This document shows, in pieces, positions 40,865-52,523 of a DNA stretch of 64,000 nucleotides. Position 1 is the stretch's first letter, and the number at the start of each line of letters is the position of its first letter. The stretch covers positions 1 to 64,000 of the forward strand of contig CAWCUH010000009.1 in NCBI GenBank assembly GCA_963798655.1. Reading direction: 5' to 3'. Both the position numbers and the translations under genes were made by a program. The stretch comes from CAVSMC01 sp963798655 (GTDB lineage Bacteria > Pseudomonadota > Gammaproteobacteria > Burkholderiales > Casimicrobiaceae). Under the pieces are notes generated by a model. It searched no databases, was not told the origin of the DNA, and worked only from the letters and a program-made list of their open reading frames with translations.

Positions 40865-41665
40865 CTACTCGCATGCCGCCGTCGCGAGCGCCTTCGTCTC
40901 GGCGGCGTCCGGATACCGGTTGCGAAGCTGCGACACGTACGAGAGCTCCGACTGGCGATCGCCGAGCTTCTTCTCGATGCACATGCCGAGGTAGAGCGCT
41001 TCGGGCGCGGGATTCGCCTGCAGCATCACCGGCTTCATCCAGGCGCGCGCCTCATCGAACCGCCGGCCCTTGTAGGCGAGCAGCGCGAGCCCGTAAGCGG
41101 CGTCCGGATTGTTCGGCGACGTCGCGAATGCGCGCTTGAAGTACGACTCCGCGGCCGCGTTGTCGCCGAACGACGCGCTGCACTTGCCGGCGTTCACCAG
41201 CGCGGATTCCGGCGTCCTGTACAGCGGATTTCGAATCGCCACCTCGAACTCGGCGATCGACTCGCGCGCGCGCCCGTGCGAGCAGAGGTACCAGCCCCAG
41301 TTGTGATGGATCTCGGAATCCTGCGGCGCGAGAGCGAGCGCCTGGCGAAAGCTTTGCTCGGCCTTCGCCGTGTCGCCGAGCATCGTGTAGACGAGGCCCA
41401 GCACGTTGTAGGCCTTCGCGTTCGTCGGGTCGATCTTCAACGCTTCGTTCAGCTCTTCGATCGCGATGTCCATCTGTCCGCGCTCGTAGTACCCGGCGGC
41501 GAGCTCGGTGCGGATCTGCGAGCGCTGCGCGGCCGGGATTTGCTGCTGGCGCACCGGCGGCAGCGGCTCGGGCTGCGCTGGCGCGGACGGCTGCTTCGAC
41601 GCGCAGCCCGCGATGACGAGCAGCGCAGCGATCGCGCTGTAACGGACGAATGTCGACACCATCAT
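40865..41665 (-). CDS. pilW: Type IV pilus biogenesis lipoprotein PilF/PilW
   Basis: This outer-membrane lipoprotein is needed for multimerisation of the PilQ secretin in type IV pilus assembly. A signal peptide ends in a lipobox ([10 protein letters not shown]). Then come about six TPR repeats ([40 protein letters not shown] and so on). Two adjacent ATGs overlap the rlmN stop. The length of 266 residues is typical. Its place between rlmN and rodZ is conserved, which implies pilin genes elsewhere. Confidence 0.92.
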   Translation of the reverse strand: MMVSTFVRYSAIAALLVIAGCASKQPSAPAQPEPLPPVRQQQIPAAQRSQIRTELAAGYYERGQMDIAIEELNEALKIDPTNAKAYNVLGLVYTMLGDTAKAEQSFRQALALAPQDSEIHHNWGWYLCSHGRARESIAEFEVAIRNPLYRTPESALVNAGKCSASFGDNAAAESYFKRAFATSPNNPDAAYGLALLAYKGRRFDEARAWMKPVMLQANPAPEALYLGMCIEKKLGDRQSELSYVSQLRNRYPDAAETKALATAACE

Positions 41666-42888
41666 CGAGGTGGAATCGGCGTGGCGGGCGCGGGCGCCGC
41701 CCGCACGAGACGCGACAGCCGCCGCTTCGTGCGGTCCTGCACGCGGCCGGCGAGCTGGCCGCATGCCGCGTCGATGTCGTCGCCGCGCGTCTTGCGAATC
41801 GTGGTCATGTAGCCTTCGTCGATCAGGATCTTCCGGAATGCGAGCACGCGGCCGCGCGAGCTCGTCGCGAACGGTGCGCCGGGAAACGGGTTCCACGGAA
41901 TCAGGTTCAGCTTGCACGGCGTGTCGCGCAGCAGCCGCGCGAGCGCCCGCGCATGCTCGGGCTCGTCATTGACGTGGTCGAGCATCACGTACTCGAAGGT
42001 GATGAAATCGCGCGGCGCGCGCTCGAGGTAGCGCTTGCATGCGGCGAGCAGCTCCGCGATCGGGTGCTTGCGGTTGATCGGAACGAGCCGATCGCGCAGC
42101 GGGTCGTCCGCGGCGTGCAGGCTCACCGCGAGCGCGACGGGGCACGCGTCGCGCAGCTTGTCGATCATCGACGTCAGGCCGGACGTCGACACGGTGACGC
42201 GACGGCGCGAAAGCCCGTACGCATCGTCGTCCACAAACACGCGCAGCGCGGTGACGACCGGATCGAAATTGGCGAGCGGCTCGCCCATGCCCATCATCAC
42301 GACGTTCGTGATCGGCGCTCGCCCGGCGTCCACCCAGGATGCGCCGACTCCATCGTCGCGCAGCGTGCGATTCGCGAGCCAAAGCTGACCGACGATCTCG
42401 CCGACGGTCAGGTTGCGGTTGAAGCCCTGCTTGCCCGTCGAGCAGAACGCGCAATCCATCGCGCAGCCCGCCTGCGACGACACGCACAGCGTTCCGCGAT
42501 AGCGACCGGAAGCATCGTTCGCGGCGTCGGACGGGTCGCTCGCATTCCGCTCGGCAATCGCATCGCCCGCGGGGCCCCTGGGCAAGCCCTCGCGGTCGCC
42601 CTCGGGGATGTAGACCATCTCGACGGCGTTCGCGCTGCCGACGTCGAGCAGCCACTTGCGCGTGCCGTCGGCCGCCGTCGTGTCGCTGATGACGCGCGGG
42701 CCGCGAATTTCGGCGACGGCGGCGAGCCGCTCGCGCAGACCCCTCGACAGGTCGCTCATCGCGCCGATGTCGTCGACCAGCCGCTGGTGCAGCCAGTGCG
42801 ACACCTGCTTCGCGCGAAACGGCTTCTCGCCGAGGTCGGCGAACAGCGCGGCGAGGCCGGCGGCGTCGAGGTCGAGCAGGTTGATCAT
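41662..42888 (-). CDS. rlmN: Dual-specificity RNA methyltransferase RlmN
   Basis: RlmN is a radical SAM enzyme that adds a methyl group to C2 of A2503 in 23S rRNA and A37 in some tRNAs. The 4Fe-4S cysteines are in [15 protein letters not shown]. The N-terminal accessory domain ([18 protein letters not shown]) and the C-terminal catalytic Cys region ([13 protein letters not shown]) are present. At 408 residues it is slightly long because of an Asp/Ser-rich insert near 120 ([17 protein letters not shown]). Confidence 0.96.
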   Translation of the reverse strand: MINLLDLDAAGLAALFADLGEKPFRAKQVSHWLHQRLVDDIGAMSDLSRGLRERLAAVAEIRGPRVISDTTAADGTRKWLLDVGSANAVEMVYIPEGDREGLPRGPAGDAIAERNASDPSDAANDASGRYRGTLCVSSQAGCAMDCAFCSTGKQGFNRNLTVGEIVGQLWLANRTLRDDGVGASWVDAGRAPITNVVMMGMGEPLANFDPVVTALRVFVDDDAYGLSRRRVTVSTSGLTSMIDKLRDACPVALAVSLHAADDPLRDRLVPINRKHPIAELLAACKRYLERAPRDFITFEYVMLDHVNDEPEHARALARLLRDTPCKLNLIPWNPFPGAPFATSSRGRVLAFRKILIDEGYMTTIRKTRGDDIDAACGQLAGRVQDRTKRRLSRLVRAAPAPATPIPPR

Positions 42889-42912
42889 CGAAGCTCGCGA
42901 TGCAGCGGCGCG

Positions 42913-43338
42913 CTATCGGCTGTGGATCGCGAGCGCCGGGAAGAAATACGCGACTTCCGCTTTCGCCGTCTCCGGCGCGTCCGAGCCGTGCACGGCGTTG
43001 GCGTCGATGGACTGCGCGAAATCCGCCCGGATCGTTCCCGGCGCGGCCTTCTTCGGGTCGGTCGCGCCCATCAGGTCGCGGTTCCTGGCGATCGCTTCCT
43101 CTCCCTCGAGCACCTGGATCATGACCGGTCCGGACGTCATGAACTCGACGAGGTCCCTGAAGAACGGCCGCTCCCGGTGCACTGCATAGAATCCCTCGGC
43201 CTCGCTGCGCGACAGCCAGCGCATCTGCGCGGCGACGATGCGAAGGCCGTTCGACTCGAAGCGGGAGTAGATCTTTCCGATGACGTTCTTCGCCACGGCA
43301 TCGGGCTTGATGATCGAAAGCGTGCGTTCGACGGCCAT
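42913..43338 (-). CDS. ndk: Nucleoside diphosphate kinase
   Basis: Ndk balances nucleoside triphosphates by phosphate transfer through a phospho-His. The catalytic residue is His117 in [27 protein letters not shown] and [16 protein letters not shown] are family signatures. The length is the standard 141 residues. It is the first gene of the long minus-strand cluster and has an extended -10 promoter 40 bases upstream. Confidence 0.98.
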   Translation of the reverse strand: MAVERTLSIIKPDAVAKNVIGKIYSRFESNGLRIVAAQMRWLSRSEAEGFYAVHRERPFFRDLVEFMTSGPVMIQVLEGEEAIARNRDLMGATDPKKAAPGTIRADFAQSIDANAVHGSDAPETAKAEVAYFFPALAIHSR

Positions 43339-43377
43339 TTTGGCGGCGCTCCGGCGATTTCCCAATTTAAACGGGCA

Positions 43378-43386
43378 ATTATAACA
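43378..43386 (-). promoter_or_regulatory. Extended -10 promoter of ndk
   Basis: The minus strand reads TGTTATAAT, a TGn-TATAAT extended -10 element, about 40 bases before the ndk start. No good -35 box is visible, which is usual for this promoter class. It would drive ndk, rlmN and possibly more of the cluster. Confidence 0.6.
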
Positions 43387-43644
43387 GTTTCGCCTGCCTG
43401 ACGCCGGTGCCGGCGGCGTCGGTGCGCCCCGCGTGCGGGCGGTGCTTACGTGCGCGCCGAACCGCGCATCGCGCGCGCAGGAACCACGGCTTCCGGGCTG
43501 CGATGGCGCGGCCACGCCCCTCTGAAGTTGCGACTGGCTGAACCGCGCGATTTCCGGCGGCGGCGATTACCGCGCGCCCGATCGCCGCCCAGAGCGGCGA
43601 AACACGGGCATCGGGCGGGTGCCAGCGCGCCCCGGCGCGCCGCG

Positions 43645-45045
43645 CTAGCGGATCATGCCGACCGCTCGCGGCAACCAGAGCGACAGCGGCGGCCAGTACG
43701 TGACGATCACGAGGAACACGAGCATCGTCAGCAGCCACGGCCACACGGCGACCGTGAGCTCGGTGATGCCCATCTTGGTGATGCCGGAGGCGACGTACAG
43801 GTTCAGGCCCACCGGCGGATGGCACATGCCGACCTCCATGTTGACGGTCATCATGATGCCGAAGTGAATCGGGTCGATGCCGAGCTTCATCGCGACCGGG
43901 AACAGGATCGGCGCCATGATCAGCACGATCGACGACGGCTCCATCACGTTGCCGGCAAGCAGCAGCACGACGTTGACGAACAGCAGGAACGCGACGACGC
44001 CGAGTCCCTTGTCGAGCATCCACGCGGCGAGCTCCTGCGGGATCTGCTCGGACGTCATCAGGTAGCTGAACATCACCGCGTTGGTGATGATGTAGAGGAG
44101 CATCGCGCTCATGTTCGCCGAGTCGAGCAGCACCTTCGGCACCTTCGCGAGCGACATGTCCTTGTAGACGAACACGGCGACGAAGAACGCGTAGACGGCG
44201 CTCATCGCCGCCGCCTCGGTCGGCGTGAAGATGCCGGAGTAGATGCCGCCGATGACGACGATGATCAGCAGCAATCCCCAGATACTCTCGCGGAACGTCT
44301 TCCAGCGCTCTCCCCATGTGGCCCTGGGCAGGCGCGGATAATCGTTCTTGCGCGCACGCCACCACGTCGTCAGGCCGAGCATCGTGGCCAGCACGATCCC
44401 GGGGACGATGCCCGCGATGAACAGCGCGCCGACCGACGAGTTCGTCGCGACCGCGTACATGACCATGACGATCGACGGCGGGATCAGGATGCCGAGCGCG
44501 CCCGATGTCGTGACGACGCCGGCGCCGAAACGCTTCGGGAATCCCTGCTTCACCATCGCCGGCAGGATGATCGAGCCGATCGCGACGACGGTCGCGGGCG
44601 AGCTGCCGGACACGGCGGCGAACAGCGCGCATGCGAGCACGCCGGCGAGCGCGAGCCCGCCGTGCCAGTGGCCGACCATCGACGAGGCGAAATTGATCAT
44701 CCGGCGCGCGACGCCGCCGTGCGTAAGGAAGTTGCCGGCGAGGATGAAGAACGGGATCGCCATGATCTCGAACTTCTCGATGCCGGTGAAAAGCTTCAGC
44801 GCCACCGATTCGATCGGCACCTGCGTCATGAAGAACAGGTACGTCAGCACGGTGAGGCCGAGCGAGATCGAGATCGGCATCCCGGTCAGCATCAGACCGA
44901 ACAGCAGTGCGAAGATGATCCAGGCGTTCGCGATGTCGACGCCGGCGAATTTCAGCACCACCGGGATCGCGATCAGCAGCGGCGGCAGCAACGCCGGCCA
45001 GCGCGGGCCTTCGACCGGAGCAGGGGCGGGCATCGCCGTGCTCAC
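43645..45045 (-). CDS. TRAP transporter large permease (DctM), cassette B
   Basis: This is the membrane subunit that carries substrate through the inner membrane with sodium. The 466 residues have about 12-13 helices and the family signatures FAAVSGSSPATVVAIGSI and LGILIPPSIVMVMYAVATN. An N-terminal extension of about 45 residues with an extra helix (PPLLIAIPVVLKFAGVDI) is absent from the cassette A copy. It overlaps the small permease gene by four bases. Substrate unknown; no binding-protein gene lies in this cassette. Confidence 0.93.
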   Translation of the reverse strand: MSTAMPAPAPVEGPRWPALLPPLLIAIPVVLKFAGVDIANAWIIFALLFGLMLTGMPISISLGLTVLTYLFFMTQVPIESVALKLFTGIEKFEIMAIPFFILAGNFLTHGGVARRMINFASSMVGHWHGGLALAGVLACALFAAVSGSSPATVVAIGSIILPAMVKQGFPKRFGAGVVTTSGALGILIPPSIVMVMYAVATNSSVGALFIAGIVPGIVLATMLGLTTWWRARKNDYPRLPRATWGERWKTFRESIWGLLLIIVVIGGIYSGIFTPTEAAAMSAVYAFFVAVFVYKDMSLAKVPKVLLDSANMSAMLLYIITNAVMFSYLMTSEQIPQELAAWMLDKGLGVVAFLLFVNVVLLLAGNVMEPSSIVLIMAPILFPVAMKLGIDPIHFGIMMTVNMEVGMCHPPVGLNLYVASGITKMGITELTVAVWPWLLTMLVFLVIVTYWPPLSLWLPRAVGMIR

Positions 45046-45654
45046 GGCCGCCCCCCTTCCTTCACCGGATGGGGGTGCAGGTTGTCGTCCATCGCATAGA
45101 CGTTCATGTCCTCGATCGGCTCGACGCCCTCGACGTGCGCAACATCATGGTGCGGCAGCTCGCCGGTGCGCGCGAACGACCATGCGACCTGCAGGAAGCG
45201 GAAGCACATCAGGTACGAGCCGAGCGGGATGCACAGGTAGACGATCCACTTCGGCAGCTCGAGGTCGGGGGACACCGAGTCGGTGTGGCCGATCTCCCAG
45301 ACGAAACCGGTGGCGAGCGTGCCGACGATGCCGGTGAACAGCGCGCCGGCAGCGAGGCCGAACAGCACGTAGAGCTTGCGCGTGTTCGGCGGCAGCCGAT
45401 TGATCATCACGTCGACGCCGACGTGGATGCCGGTGCGCACGCCGTACGCGGCGCCGAACTTCGCCATCCACACGAACATGTAGATGCAAAGCTCCTGCGC
45501 CCACGAGAGGTCGATCTTCAGCAGCGCGTCCTGCACGACGTGGGATCGACATGCCGGCGCTGTAGCGGTGCACGACGGCGACGAAGATCAGCAGCGTGGC
45601 CGTGGCCATCAGGAACGCGATGATCCACTCCTCGAGATGGTCCAGGAACTTCAT
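45042..45654 (-). pseudogene. TRAP transporter small permease (DctQ), cassette B, frameshifted
   Basis: From ATG 45654 (GGAGG upstream) the frame reads MKFLDHLEEWIIAFLMATAT and RYSAGMSIP, the normal DctQ start with its first helix. Then it loses sense. The rest of the protein, VVQDALLKIDLSWAQELCIY onward to the stop at 45042, lies in the neighbouring frame. Total length is 613 bases, one more than a multiple of three. The junction has GGG (plus strand 45542-45544) where two G would restore 203 residues. So a single-base insertion, real or a sequencing error, breaks the gene. It overlaps dctM of the same cassette by ATGA. Confidence 0.85.
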
Positions 45655-45872
45655 GCCGCCTCCTCTTCGCGCGCGATGCGCGCACACGGACTTCTCGAGG
45701 TCGCGTCGCAACGGCAGTGAATTAGGCATTCCGAAACGTGGGCTGTCAACTCGGCCGCAATCGGCTTGCGTGCCCGTTGCACTCGGTGCAGCCGCGCACG
45801 TTGTTGCGAAGGCGCTCGAGGGCTGGCGACCGGACGATTCGCGATGTGCCCCCGGGGGCCTCGCCCAGCGAG

Positions 45873-47150
45873 TCAAAACAGCGCGTTTGGCAGCACCAGC
45901 GACAGCCAGGGAACGTAGGTGATGATCACCAGGAAGACCACAAGCACCGACAGCCACGGCAGCGCAGCTCGCACGACCTCGAGGATCGACATGCCGGTGA
46001 TGCCCGAGGTGACGAACAGATTGAGGCCGACCGGTGGCGTCACCATGCCGATCTCGAGATTCACCACCATGATGATGCCCAGATGCACGGGATCGATGCC
46101 CAGTTGCGTCGCGATCGGGAACAGGATCGGCGCGAGGATCAGGATGATGCCCGTCGGCTCCATGAAATTGCCGGCGATCAGCAGCAGCACGTTGACGATG
46201 ATCAGGAATCCCCATGCGGGCATTCCCCAGGCGACGATCTGCTCGGTGATCGCCTGCGGGATCCGCTCGGTGGTCAGAACGTGCGCAAAAAGCAGCGCGT
46301 TCGCGACAATGAACATCAGCATCACCGTCACTTTGGCGGCGTCGACGAGGACGCGCGGCACGTCGGGCATGCCGATGTCGCGGTAGACGAACACGGCGAT
46401 GAAGAACGCGTAGAACGCCGCGACGGCGGCCGCTTCCGTCGGCGTGAACACGCCGCCGTAGATGCCGCCGAGGATGATGACGAGGAGCAGGAGTCCCCAC
46501 AGTGATTCACGGCCCGCGGTCACGACTTCGGCCAACGTCGACTTCGGTTGTCGCGGCAGGTTGATCATTCGCGCGCGCACGTAGATCGCCGCCATCAGCA
46601 TCAGGCCGAGCACGATGCCGGGGATGACGCCGGCCATGAAGAGCTTCCCGACCGACGTCTCGGTGGCCGCGGCGTACACGACCATCACGATCGACGGGGG
46701 GATCAGGATGCCGAGCGTCCCCGCGTTGCAGATGACGCCGGCCGCGAACTCCTTCGAGTATCCGGCCTTGACCATGCCGGCGATGACGATCGAGCCTACG
46801 GCGACTACGGTGGCCGGCGACGAGCCGGAGACGGCCGCGAACAGCATGCACGCGAGAACCGACGCCATCGCGAGCCCGCCCCGGAGATGGCCGATGCACG
46901 CGATTGCGAAGCGGATCATCCGCCGCGCAACGCCGCCGGTCGTCATGAATGCACCGGACAGGATGAAATACGGGATCGCGAGCAGCGTGAAGTGCTCGGA
47001 CGTCTCGTAGAGCTTCAGCGCGAGCGAGGCGAGCGAGTCGTGAGCGAAGAACAGAATCGTCAGCAGCGACGACAGGCCGAGCGCGATCGCGATCGGCATG
47101 CCGAGGAGCATGAACACGAACAGCAGGACGAACAGCGCCGCGGTCGTCAC
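45873..47150 (-). CDS. TRAP transporter large permease (DctM), cassette A
   Basis: This protein of 425 residues has the usual 11-12 helix DctM fold. Signatures are AAVSGSSPATVVAVGSIVIA, GTLGILIPPSIVMVVYAAAT and FTPTEAAAVAAFYAFF. The start is GTG 47150 (MTTAALFVLLFVFMLLGMPI), overlapping the small permease stop (GTGA); no ATG fits the helix-1 start. It is clearly a paralogue of the cassette B protein in the next block downstream. Confidence 0.94.
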   Translation of the reverse strand: MTTAALFVLLFVFMLLGMPIAIALGLSSLLTILFFAHDSLASLALKLYETSEHFTLLAIPYFILSGAFMTTGGVARRMIRFAIACIGHLRGGLAMASVLACMLFAAVSGSSPATVVAVGSIVIAGMVKAGYSKEFAAGVICNAGTLGILIPPSIVMVVYAAATETSVGKLFMAGVIPGIVLGLMLMAAIYVRARMINLPRQPKSTLAEVVTAGRESLWGLLLLVIILGGIYGGVFTPTEAAAVAAFYAFFIAVFVYRDIGMPDVPRVLVDAAKVTVMLMFIVANALLFAHVLTTERIPQAITEQIVAWGMPAWGFLIIVNVLLLIAGNFMEPTGIILILAPILFPIATQLGIDPVHLGIIMVVNLEIGMVTPPVGLNLFVTSGITGMSILEVVRAALPWLSVLVVFLVIITYVPWLSLVLPNALF

Positions 47151-47701
47151 CGGTGCGACCTCTCGCCGTCGGCGGTCTCCTCCTGCTTGAGCTTGAGCGC
47201 CTCGGCGGCCTCGTCGGCGAGATGCAGCCCGCGCTCCTTGCCGGCAACGATCCGGTAGAACTGCTCGGCGAAGCGGATGCCGAGCACCAACGCGCCGAAC
47301 GGCAGCACCAGCCGGGGCACCCACTGCGGGATCGGCAGGTCCTGCGCCTCAATGCCGATCGAGTAGATCTTCTCGACGTAGATGGCGGCGCCGTACACGA
47401 CGATCGCGGCATACGCGATGCAGCAGGCGGCCGCGATGGCGCCGGCGATCCGCGCGCCGCGCGGGCCGAACGACTTGACGAGCGCATCGACGCCGATGTG
47501 CGCGCCGACCCGCACGCCGTACGCCATGCCGAGGAAGATCAACGCGCCGAATAGGTAGGTGACCGTCTCCAGCGCCCAGACGAAGCTGTAGTTGAAGACG
47601 TAGCGGGCGATGACCTGCGTGAACTGGATCGTCGTCATCACGGCGAGGAGGAGGGCGATGAATCCCTCCTCCAGCCGATCGAACCAGGCTACCCAGCGCA
47701 C
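47147..47701 (-). CDS. TRAP transporter small permease (DctQ), cassette A
   Basis: This 184-residue four-helix subunit joins the binding protein to the large permease. It shows the family patterns VIARYVFNYSFVWALETVTY and YGVRVGAHIGVDAL. The C-terminal tail is charged (EAAEALKLKQEETADGE). It lies 36 bases after the dctP stop and overlaps dctM, so the three form a complete P-Q-M operon. Confidence 0.92.
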   Translation of the reverse strand: MRWVAWFDRLEEGFIALLLAVMTTIQFTQVIARYVFNYSFVWALETVTYLFGALIFLGMAYGVRVGAHIGVDALVKSFGPRGARIAGAIAAACCIAYAAIVVYGAAIYVEKIYSIGIEAQDLPIPQWVPRLVLPFGALVLGIRFAEQFYRIVAGKERGLHLADEAAEALKLKQEETADGERSHR

Positions 47702-47737
47702 GTTGGCGCCCTCCCCGTCCCGGAAGCGGGAAGTCGG

Positions 47738-48859
<1,122 letters not shown>

Positions 48860-48969
48860 TCAGCCGTATCCAAACTACAAGCCCGCCGAGAGCCTGGTTC
48901 GCGGCCGCTGGCCGGTACCGATCTGTCCCGCGAGGTTAGCAGGGCATTGCGCCCGGCGTTTGACAGGCG

Positions 48970-50364
48970 TCAATGTTCGAATGATCCACCTTGCACGCGC
49001 GGCTTCCAACGCAGCGTGTAGCCGGGCGCGCCCGGCGCTGCGACGAATGCGGCGTCGACGCCGATGCCCGGCACGGCGGCGAGCGCGTCGCCGCAGAACA
49101 CCAGCGGAACGCCGCCGCGCGCCCAGTGCGGAACCCCGGCGCGCTGCAGCAGGTGCTTCACGCTCTGCTGCGCGCCACGAGCGGCGAGGCGCATCCGCTC
49201 GCCGCCTTCACGCGAGCGCACGACGACCGCGCGCGATTGCGCGAGCGCGACCGCGATGCCTTCGCCACTCGCCGGCGCGAATTCGAGCGTTCCGTGCGGC
49301 AGCGACAACTGCGTCTCGCCGCGCCACGCGACGGCAAACGGCGCCGCGGCGAAACAGTGCACCACAATGCGACCGCGGTGCAGGCCGATCTCCATGCCGT
49401 CGTGCCGGAGCTGCACGCGCGCGTCGCGACCGGCGTGCACGATCTGCTCGAGCATCGCCGCGAGGCGCGCCGTCGACGGTGCGCGCAGCCCGTGCGCGCG
49501 CAGGAACCATCGCAGCACGTTGCGCGCGCGATGGGGCGCCGACGATGCGAACGCGGCCAGGCGCTCGCGATCGAGCGTGCCGTTTTCGAGCGCGCCGCTC
49601 GCGTCGAGAATCGCGAGCTCGTCGGCGAGCAGCGCCGCTTCGGCCTGGTGCGTTGCGGCCCGGGCGAGCGTCTGAGGATAGCCGGCAAACGCGTCGGCGA
49701 GACGCGGTGCGATGTGGTGACGGATGAAGTTGCGCACGCGTGCAGGGTCGGCGTTCGATTCGTCGTCGATCCATGCGAGCGCGTGCGCGGCCGCGTATTG
49801 CGCGAGCGCGCGACGCGGCATCGCGAGCAGCGGGCGAAGCAGCTGCACGCGTGCGGCGATCCGCACCGCCGGCATCGCGGCAAGCCCGTGCGGACCGGCG
49901 CCGCGCAGCAGCTGCAGCAGCACGGTTTCGGCCTGGTCGTCGGCGTGGTGCGCGAGCAGCAAGGCGTCGGCGTCGGTGTCGGCGAGCGCCTCGTAGCGCG
50001 CGCGCCGTGCGGCAGCCTCGATGCCGTCGCCGTCGTCGCGCGCGACATCGACGCGGCAGACCTCGAGAGCGACTCCGCGCGACGCGCATTGCTCGGTGCA
50101 GAACGCGCTCCACCGGTCCGCGTTCGGCGACAGGCCGTGATGCACGTGGATGGCGGATACGTCGAGCGCGAGCGCGGGCGCGATGCGCGCGACCGCGTCG
50201 AGCAACACCATCGAGTCGCGCCCGCCGGACAGCGCGATCGCCACGCGCCGCGGGCCGTTCGCGCGCGACGGCAGTCGCGAGAGCGCCGCGCGCACCGCGT
50301 CGACGACGGCGGCGCCGACGCGCGCGGCGCCGTCAGCCGGCCGTGATCTCCTTGAACTTGCCAT
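48970..50364 (-). CDS. tilS: tRNA(Ile)-lysidine synthetase TilS
   Basis: TilS modifies C34 of tRNA-Ile(CAU) to lysidine so that it reads AUA. The PP-loop SGGRDS at residues 46-51 binds [22 protein letters not shown] and the C-terminal TilS domain ([20 protein letters not shown]) are present. Length is 464 residues. The chosen ATG 50364 overlaps the end of accA by 32 bases; a GTG about 45 bases downstream would avoid this. accA-tilS pairing is conserved in proteobacteria. Confidence 0.94.
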   Translation of the reverse strand: MASSRRSRPADGAARVGAAVVDAVRAALSRLPSRANGPRRVAIALSGGRDSMVLLDAVARIAPALALDVSAIHVHHGLSPNADRWSAFCTEQCASRGVALEVCRVDVARDDGDGIEAAARRARYEALADTDADALLLAHHADDQAETVLLQLLRGAGPHGLAAMPAVRIAARVQLLRPLLAMPRRALAQYAAAHALAWIDDESNADPARVRNFIRHHIAPRLADAFAGYPQTLARAATHQAEAALLADELAILDASGALENGTLDRERLAAFASSAPHRARNVLRWFLRAHGLRAPSTARLAAMLEQIVHAGRDARVQLRHDGMEIGLHRGRIVVHCFAAAPFAVAWRGETQLSLPHGTLEFAPASGEGIAVALAQSRAVVVRSREGGERMRLAARGAQQSVKHLLQRAGVPHWARGGVPLVFCGDALAAVPGIGVDAAFVAAPGAPGYTLRWKPRVQGGSFEH

Positions 50365-51301
50365 ACGCGAGCAGCTTGTCCTCGCGCGCCTCGAGCAGCG
50401 CGTCGAGCGTCTGCTCGGTCAGCTGGCGCAGCGTGTCGGTCAACGCCTTCTTCAGCGCGACGATCATCGCCGCGTGATCGCGGTGCGCTCCGCCGAGCGG
50501 CTCGTTCACGACCTTGTCGATGAAGCCGAGCTGCTTCAGGCGCGTCGCGGTGATGCCGAGGATCTCGGCGGCCTCCGACGCCTGCTCGGCGGACTTCCAC
50601 AGGATCGACGCGCAGCCTTCGGGCGAGATGACGGAGTAGGTCGCGTACTGCAGCATCAGCGTCACGTCGCCGACGGCGATCGCGAGCGCGCCGCCGGAAC
50701 CGCCTTCGCCGATGACCGTCACGATGATCGGCACGCGCAGCCCCGCCATTTCGAACAGGCTGCGCCCGATCGCCTCGGACTGGCCGCGTTCCTCCGCGCC
50801 GATGCCGGGATACGCGCCCGGCGTGTCGACGAACGTGAACAGCGGAAGGCCGAACTTCTCGGCGAGCTTCATCAACCGCAGCGCCTTGCGATAGCCTTCG
50901 GGGCGCGGCATGCCGAAGTTGCGGCGGATCTTCTCCTTCGTGTCGCGGCCCTTCTGATGGCCGAGCACCATGCACGGTGCGCCGTTGAACCGCGCGAGGC
51001 CGCCGACGATCGCCGCGTCGTCGCCGAACGTGCGGTCGCCGGCGAGCTCGCGGAAGTCGCTGAACATGCCGTTCACGTAATCGAGCGTGTACGGCCGCTG
51101 CGGATGGCGTGCGACCTGCGCGATCTGCCACGCGGACAGCTTCGAGTAGATCTCCTTCGTGAGCTGCTGGCTCTTCTTCGTGAGCCGTGCGATCTCGTCG
51201 GAGATGTCGACGGCCGAATCCTCGTGCACGTAGCGAAGCTCGTCGATCTTCGTCTGCAACTCGGCGATCGGCAGTTCGAAGTCGAGGAATGTCTGCTTCA
51301 T
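50333..51301 (-). CDS. accA: Acetyl-CoA carboxylase carboxyltransferase subunit alpha
   Basis: AccA, with AccD, transfers the carboxyl group from biotin to acetyl-CoA, the first step of fatty acid synthesis. The 322 residues start with [20 protein letters not shown] and contain [38 protein letters not shown] and the oxyanion region [13 protein letters not shown]. The length matches E. coli (319). It precedes tilS with an overlap. Confidence 0.98.
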   Translation of the reverse strand: MKQTFLDFELPIAELQTKIDELRYVHEDSAVDISDEIARLTKKSQQLTKEIYSKLSAWQIAQVARHPQRPYTLDYVNGMFSDFRELAGDRTFGDDAAIVGGLARFNGAPCMVLGHQKGRDTKEKIRRNFGMPRPEGYRKALRLMKLAEKFGLPLFTFVDTPGAYPGIGAEERGQSEAIGRSLFEMAGLRVPIIVTVIGEGGSGGALAIAVGDVTLMLQYATYSVISPEGCASILWKSAEQASEAAEILGITATRLKQLGFIDKVVNEPLGGAHRDHAAMIVALKKALTDTLRQLTEQTLDALLEAREDKLLAYGKFKEITAG

Positions 51302-51375
51302 CGGCAGGGCGAGCGCGAAAGCGGGATGTCCATCATAACGCACCGTCGCGATACGGCTCGCTGCGGCGGGTCGAG

Positions 51376-52290
51376 TCAGGCTCCCGGCGGCACGGGCGGC
51401 GCGCCGGGGGCGAGCGGGCGCTCGCATTTCCACGCCGCAAACAGTTCGTTAGCGACGACGGCGGACAGCACGATGACCCCGCCGGCGAGCGCTGCGCTAC
51501 CCGGATGCTCGCCCATCAGCGCCCACACCCAGACCGGACCGAGGATCGGCTCGAGCAGCGCAAGCAGGCCGAGCTCCGTGGCCGACAGGTGCTTCGACGC
51601 GGCGGTCATCAGCAGACAGCCCGCGCCAAGCTGCAAAAAGCCCATGAACGTCAGAACCGCGACGTCGCGCATGCTCGCCGTCAGCGTTCCGGTCAGAAAG
51701 AACGCCGGCACGAACGAGAAGACTCCGGCGAGCATCACCGTGGGCAGCATGTCGGCGTGCGCGCGAAAACGCCTCAGCATCGTCACGTTCAGCGCGAAGC
51801 AGCACGACACGCCGAGCGCGAGCAGGTTGCCGGCGAGGCGTCCGCTGTCCAGCGAGTCCGCGAACATGACGACGATGCCGGCGAACGCGATGCTCATCGC
51901 GACCCACGTCCGCGACGGAACGGGCTCGCGCAGCAGCACTCGGCCGGCGAGCGCGGCGAGGAACGGCGACACGCTCATCAGCACGAACGTGTTCGCGACG
52001 GTTGTGCGCGTCAGCGACGCAATGAAGAAGAAGAACGTGCCGGCGAGGAAAAGGCCGGACAACACCCCCGGCTTGCCAACCGCGGCGATCGCAGCCGGCG
52101 CGCGCCGGCCATGCATCACGAACAGCGTTGCGGCGACGAAGATCGACATTGCGAGCGAGCGCCAGAACACGATCTCCCATGCGCTCGCGATCGACACCTG
52201 GCGCACGAGGATCCCTCCGGTCGACCAGCACACGGCGGCGCCGATCATCATCAGCACGGCGCGGCGGTGAGCGAGACGGGAGGTCGTCAT
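51376..52290 (-). CDS. EamA/DMT-superfamily membrane transporter
   Basis: This inner-membrane protein of 304 residues has ten predicted helices in two EamA repeats. The first includes [20 protein letters not shown] and the second [25 protein letters not shown] text (here [15 protein letters not shown]). Members export metabolites such as amino acids, nucleosides or drugs; this one's substrate is unknown. The 3' end is 74 bases from accA. Upstream of its start lies the hairpin repeat array. Confidence 0.88.
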   Translation of the reverse strand: MTTSRLAHRRAVLMMIGAAVCWSTGGILVRQVSIASAWEIVFWRSLAMSIFVAATLFVMHGRRAPAAIAAVGKPGVLSGLFLAGTFFFFIASLTRTTVANTFVLMSVSPFLAALAGRVLLREPVPSRTWVAMSIAFAGIVVMFADSLDSGRLAGNLLALGVSCCFALNVTMLRRFRAHADMLPTVMLAGVFSFVPAFFLTGTLTASMRDVAVLTFMGFLQLGAGCLLMTAASKHLSATELGLLALLEPILGPVWVWALMGEHPGSAALAGGVIVLSAVVANELFAAWKCERPLAPGAPPVPPGA

Positions 52291-52357
52291 GCCGTTTTTA
52301 GCAGCGTGTCGTGGCGCGCGGCCCGCCGATGCGCACGATTGCGGCGCCCTGAGCGAA

Positions 52358-52440
52358 CGGCGGGCATCCGCCGCCTCGCTGAGGATACGGCGGGCATTCG
52401 CCGCGTCTTTGAATATGCGGCGAGCAATCGCCGCGCTCGG
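52358..52440. repeat. Three 30-bp tandem repeats, each with a hairpin
   Basis: Units start at 52358, 52388 and 52418, an exact 30-base period. Each begins with a 16-base hairpin: CGGCGGGCATCCGCCG, CGGCGGGCATTCGCCG, CGGCGAGCAATCGCCG. The stems CGGCG/CGCCG are unchanged, while loops and the 14-base spacers differ, which suggests selection on the stems. The third unit is cut off by diverged sequence. The array lies just upstream of the EamA gene start and downstream of the ElaA-like gene. Confidence 0.75.
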
Positions 52441-52472
52441 CGCCAGGTTTCAGTGAAGGGAAAGTTGGCCAC

Positions 52473-52509
52473 AAAAAAGCCGGCTCGCCCGAATGAGGCG
52501 CGCGCCGGC
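52473..52509 (-). terminator. Rho-independent terminator of the ElaA-like gene
   Basis: On the minus strand GCCGGC ... GCCGGC encloses further complementary bases (CGCC/GGGCG) and is followed by TTTTTT. It begins 15 bases after the stop of the 52524-53045 gene. Confidence 0.8.
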
Positions 52510-52523
52510 GTGCTGCTCGAATT

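Noticed and set aside
52358..52440. Mini-CRISPR array
   Set aside because: Only three units. The conserved part is a 16-base hairpin and the spacers are 14 bases, far from CRISPR dimensions, and no cas genes are present.
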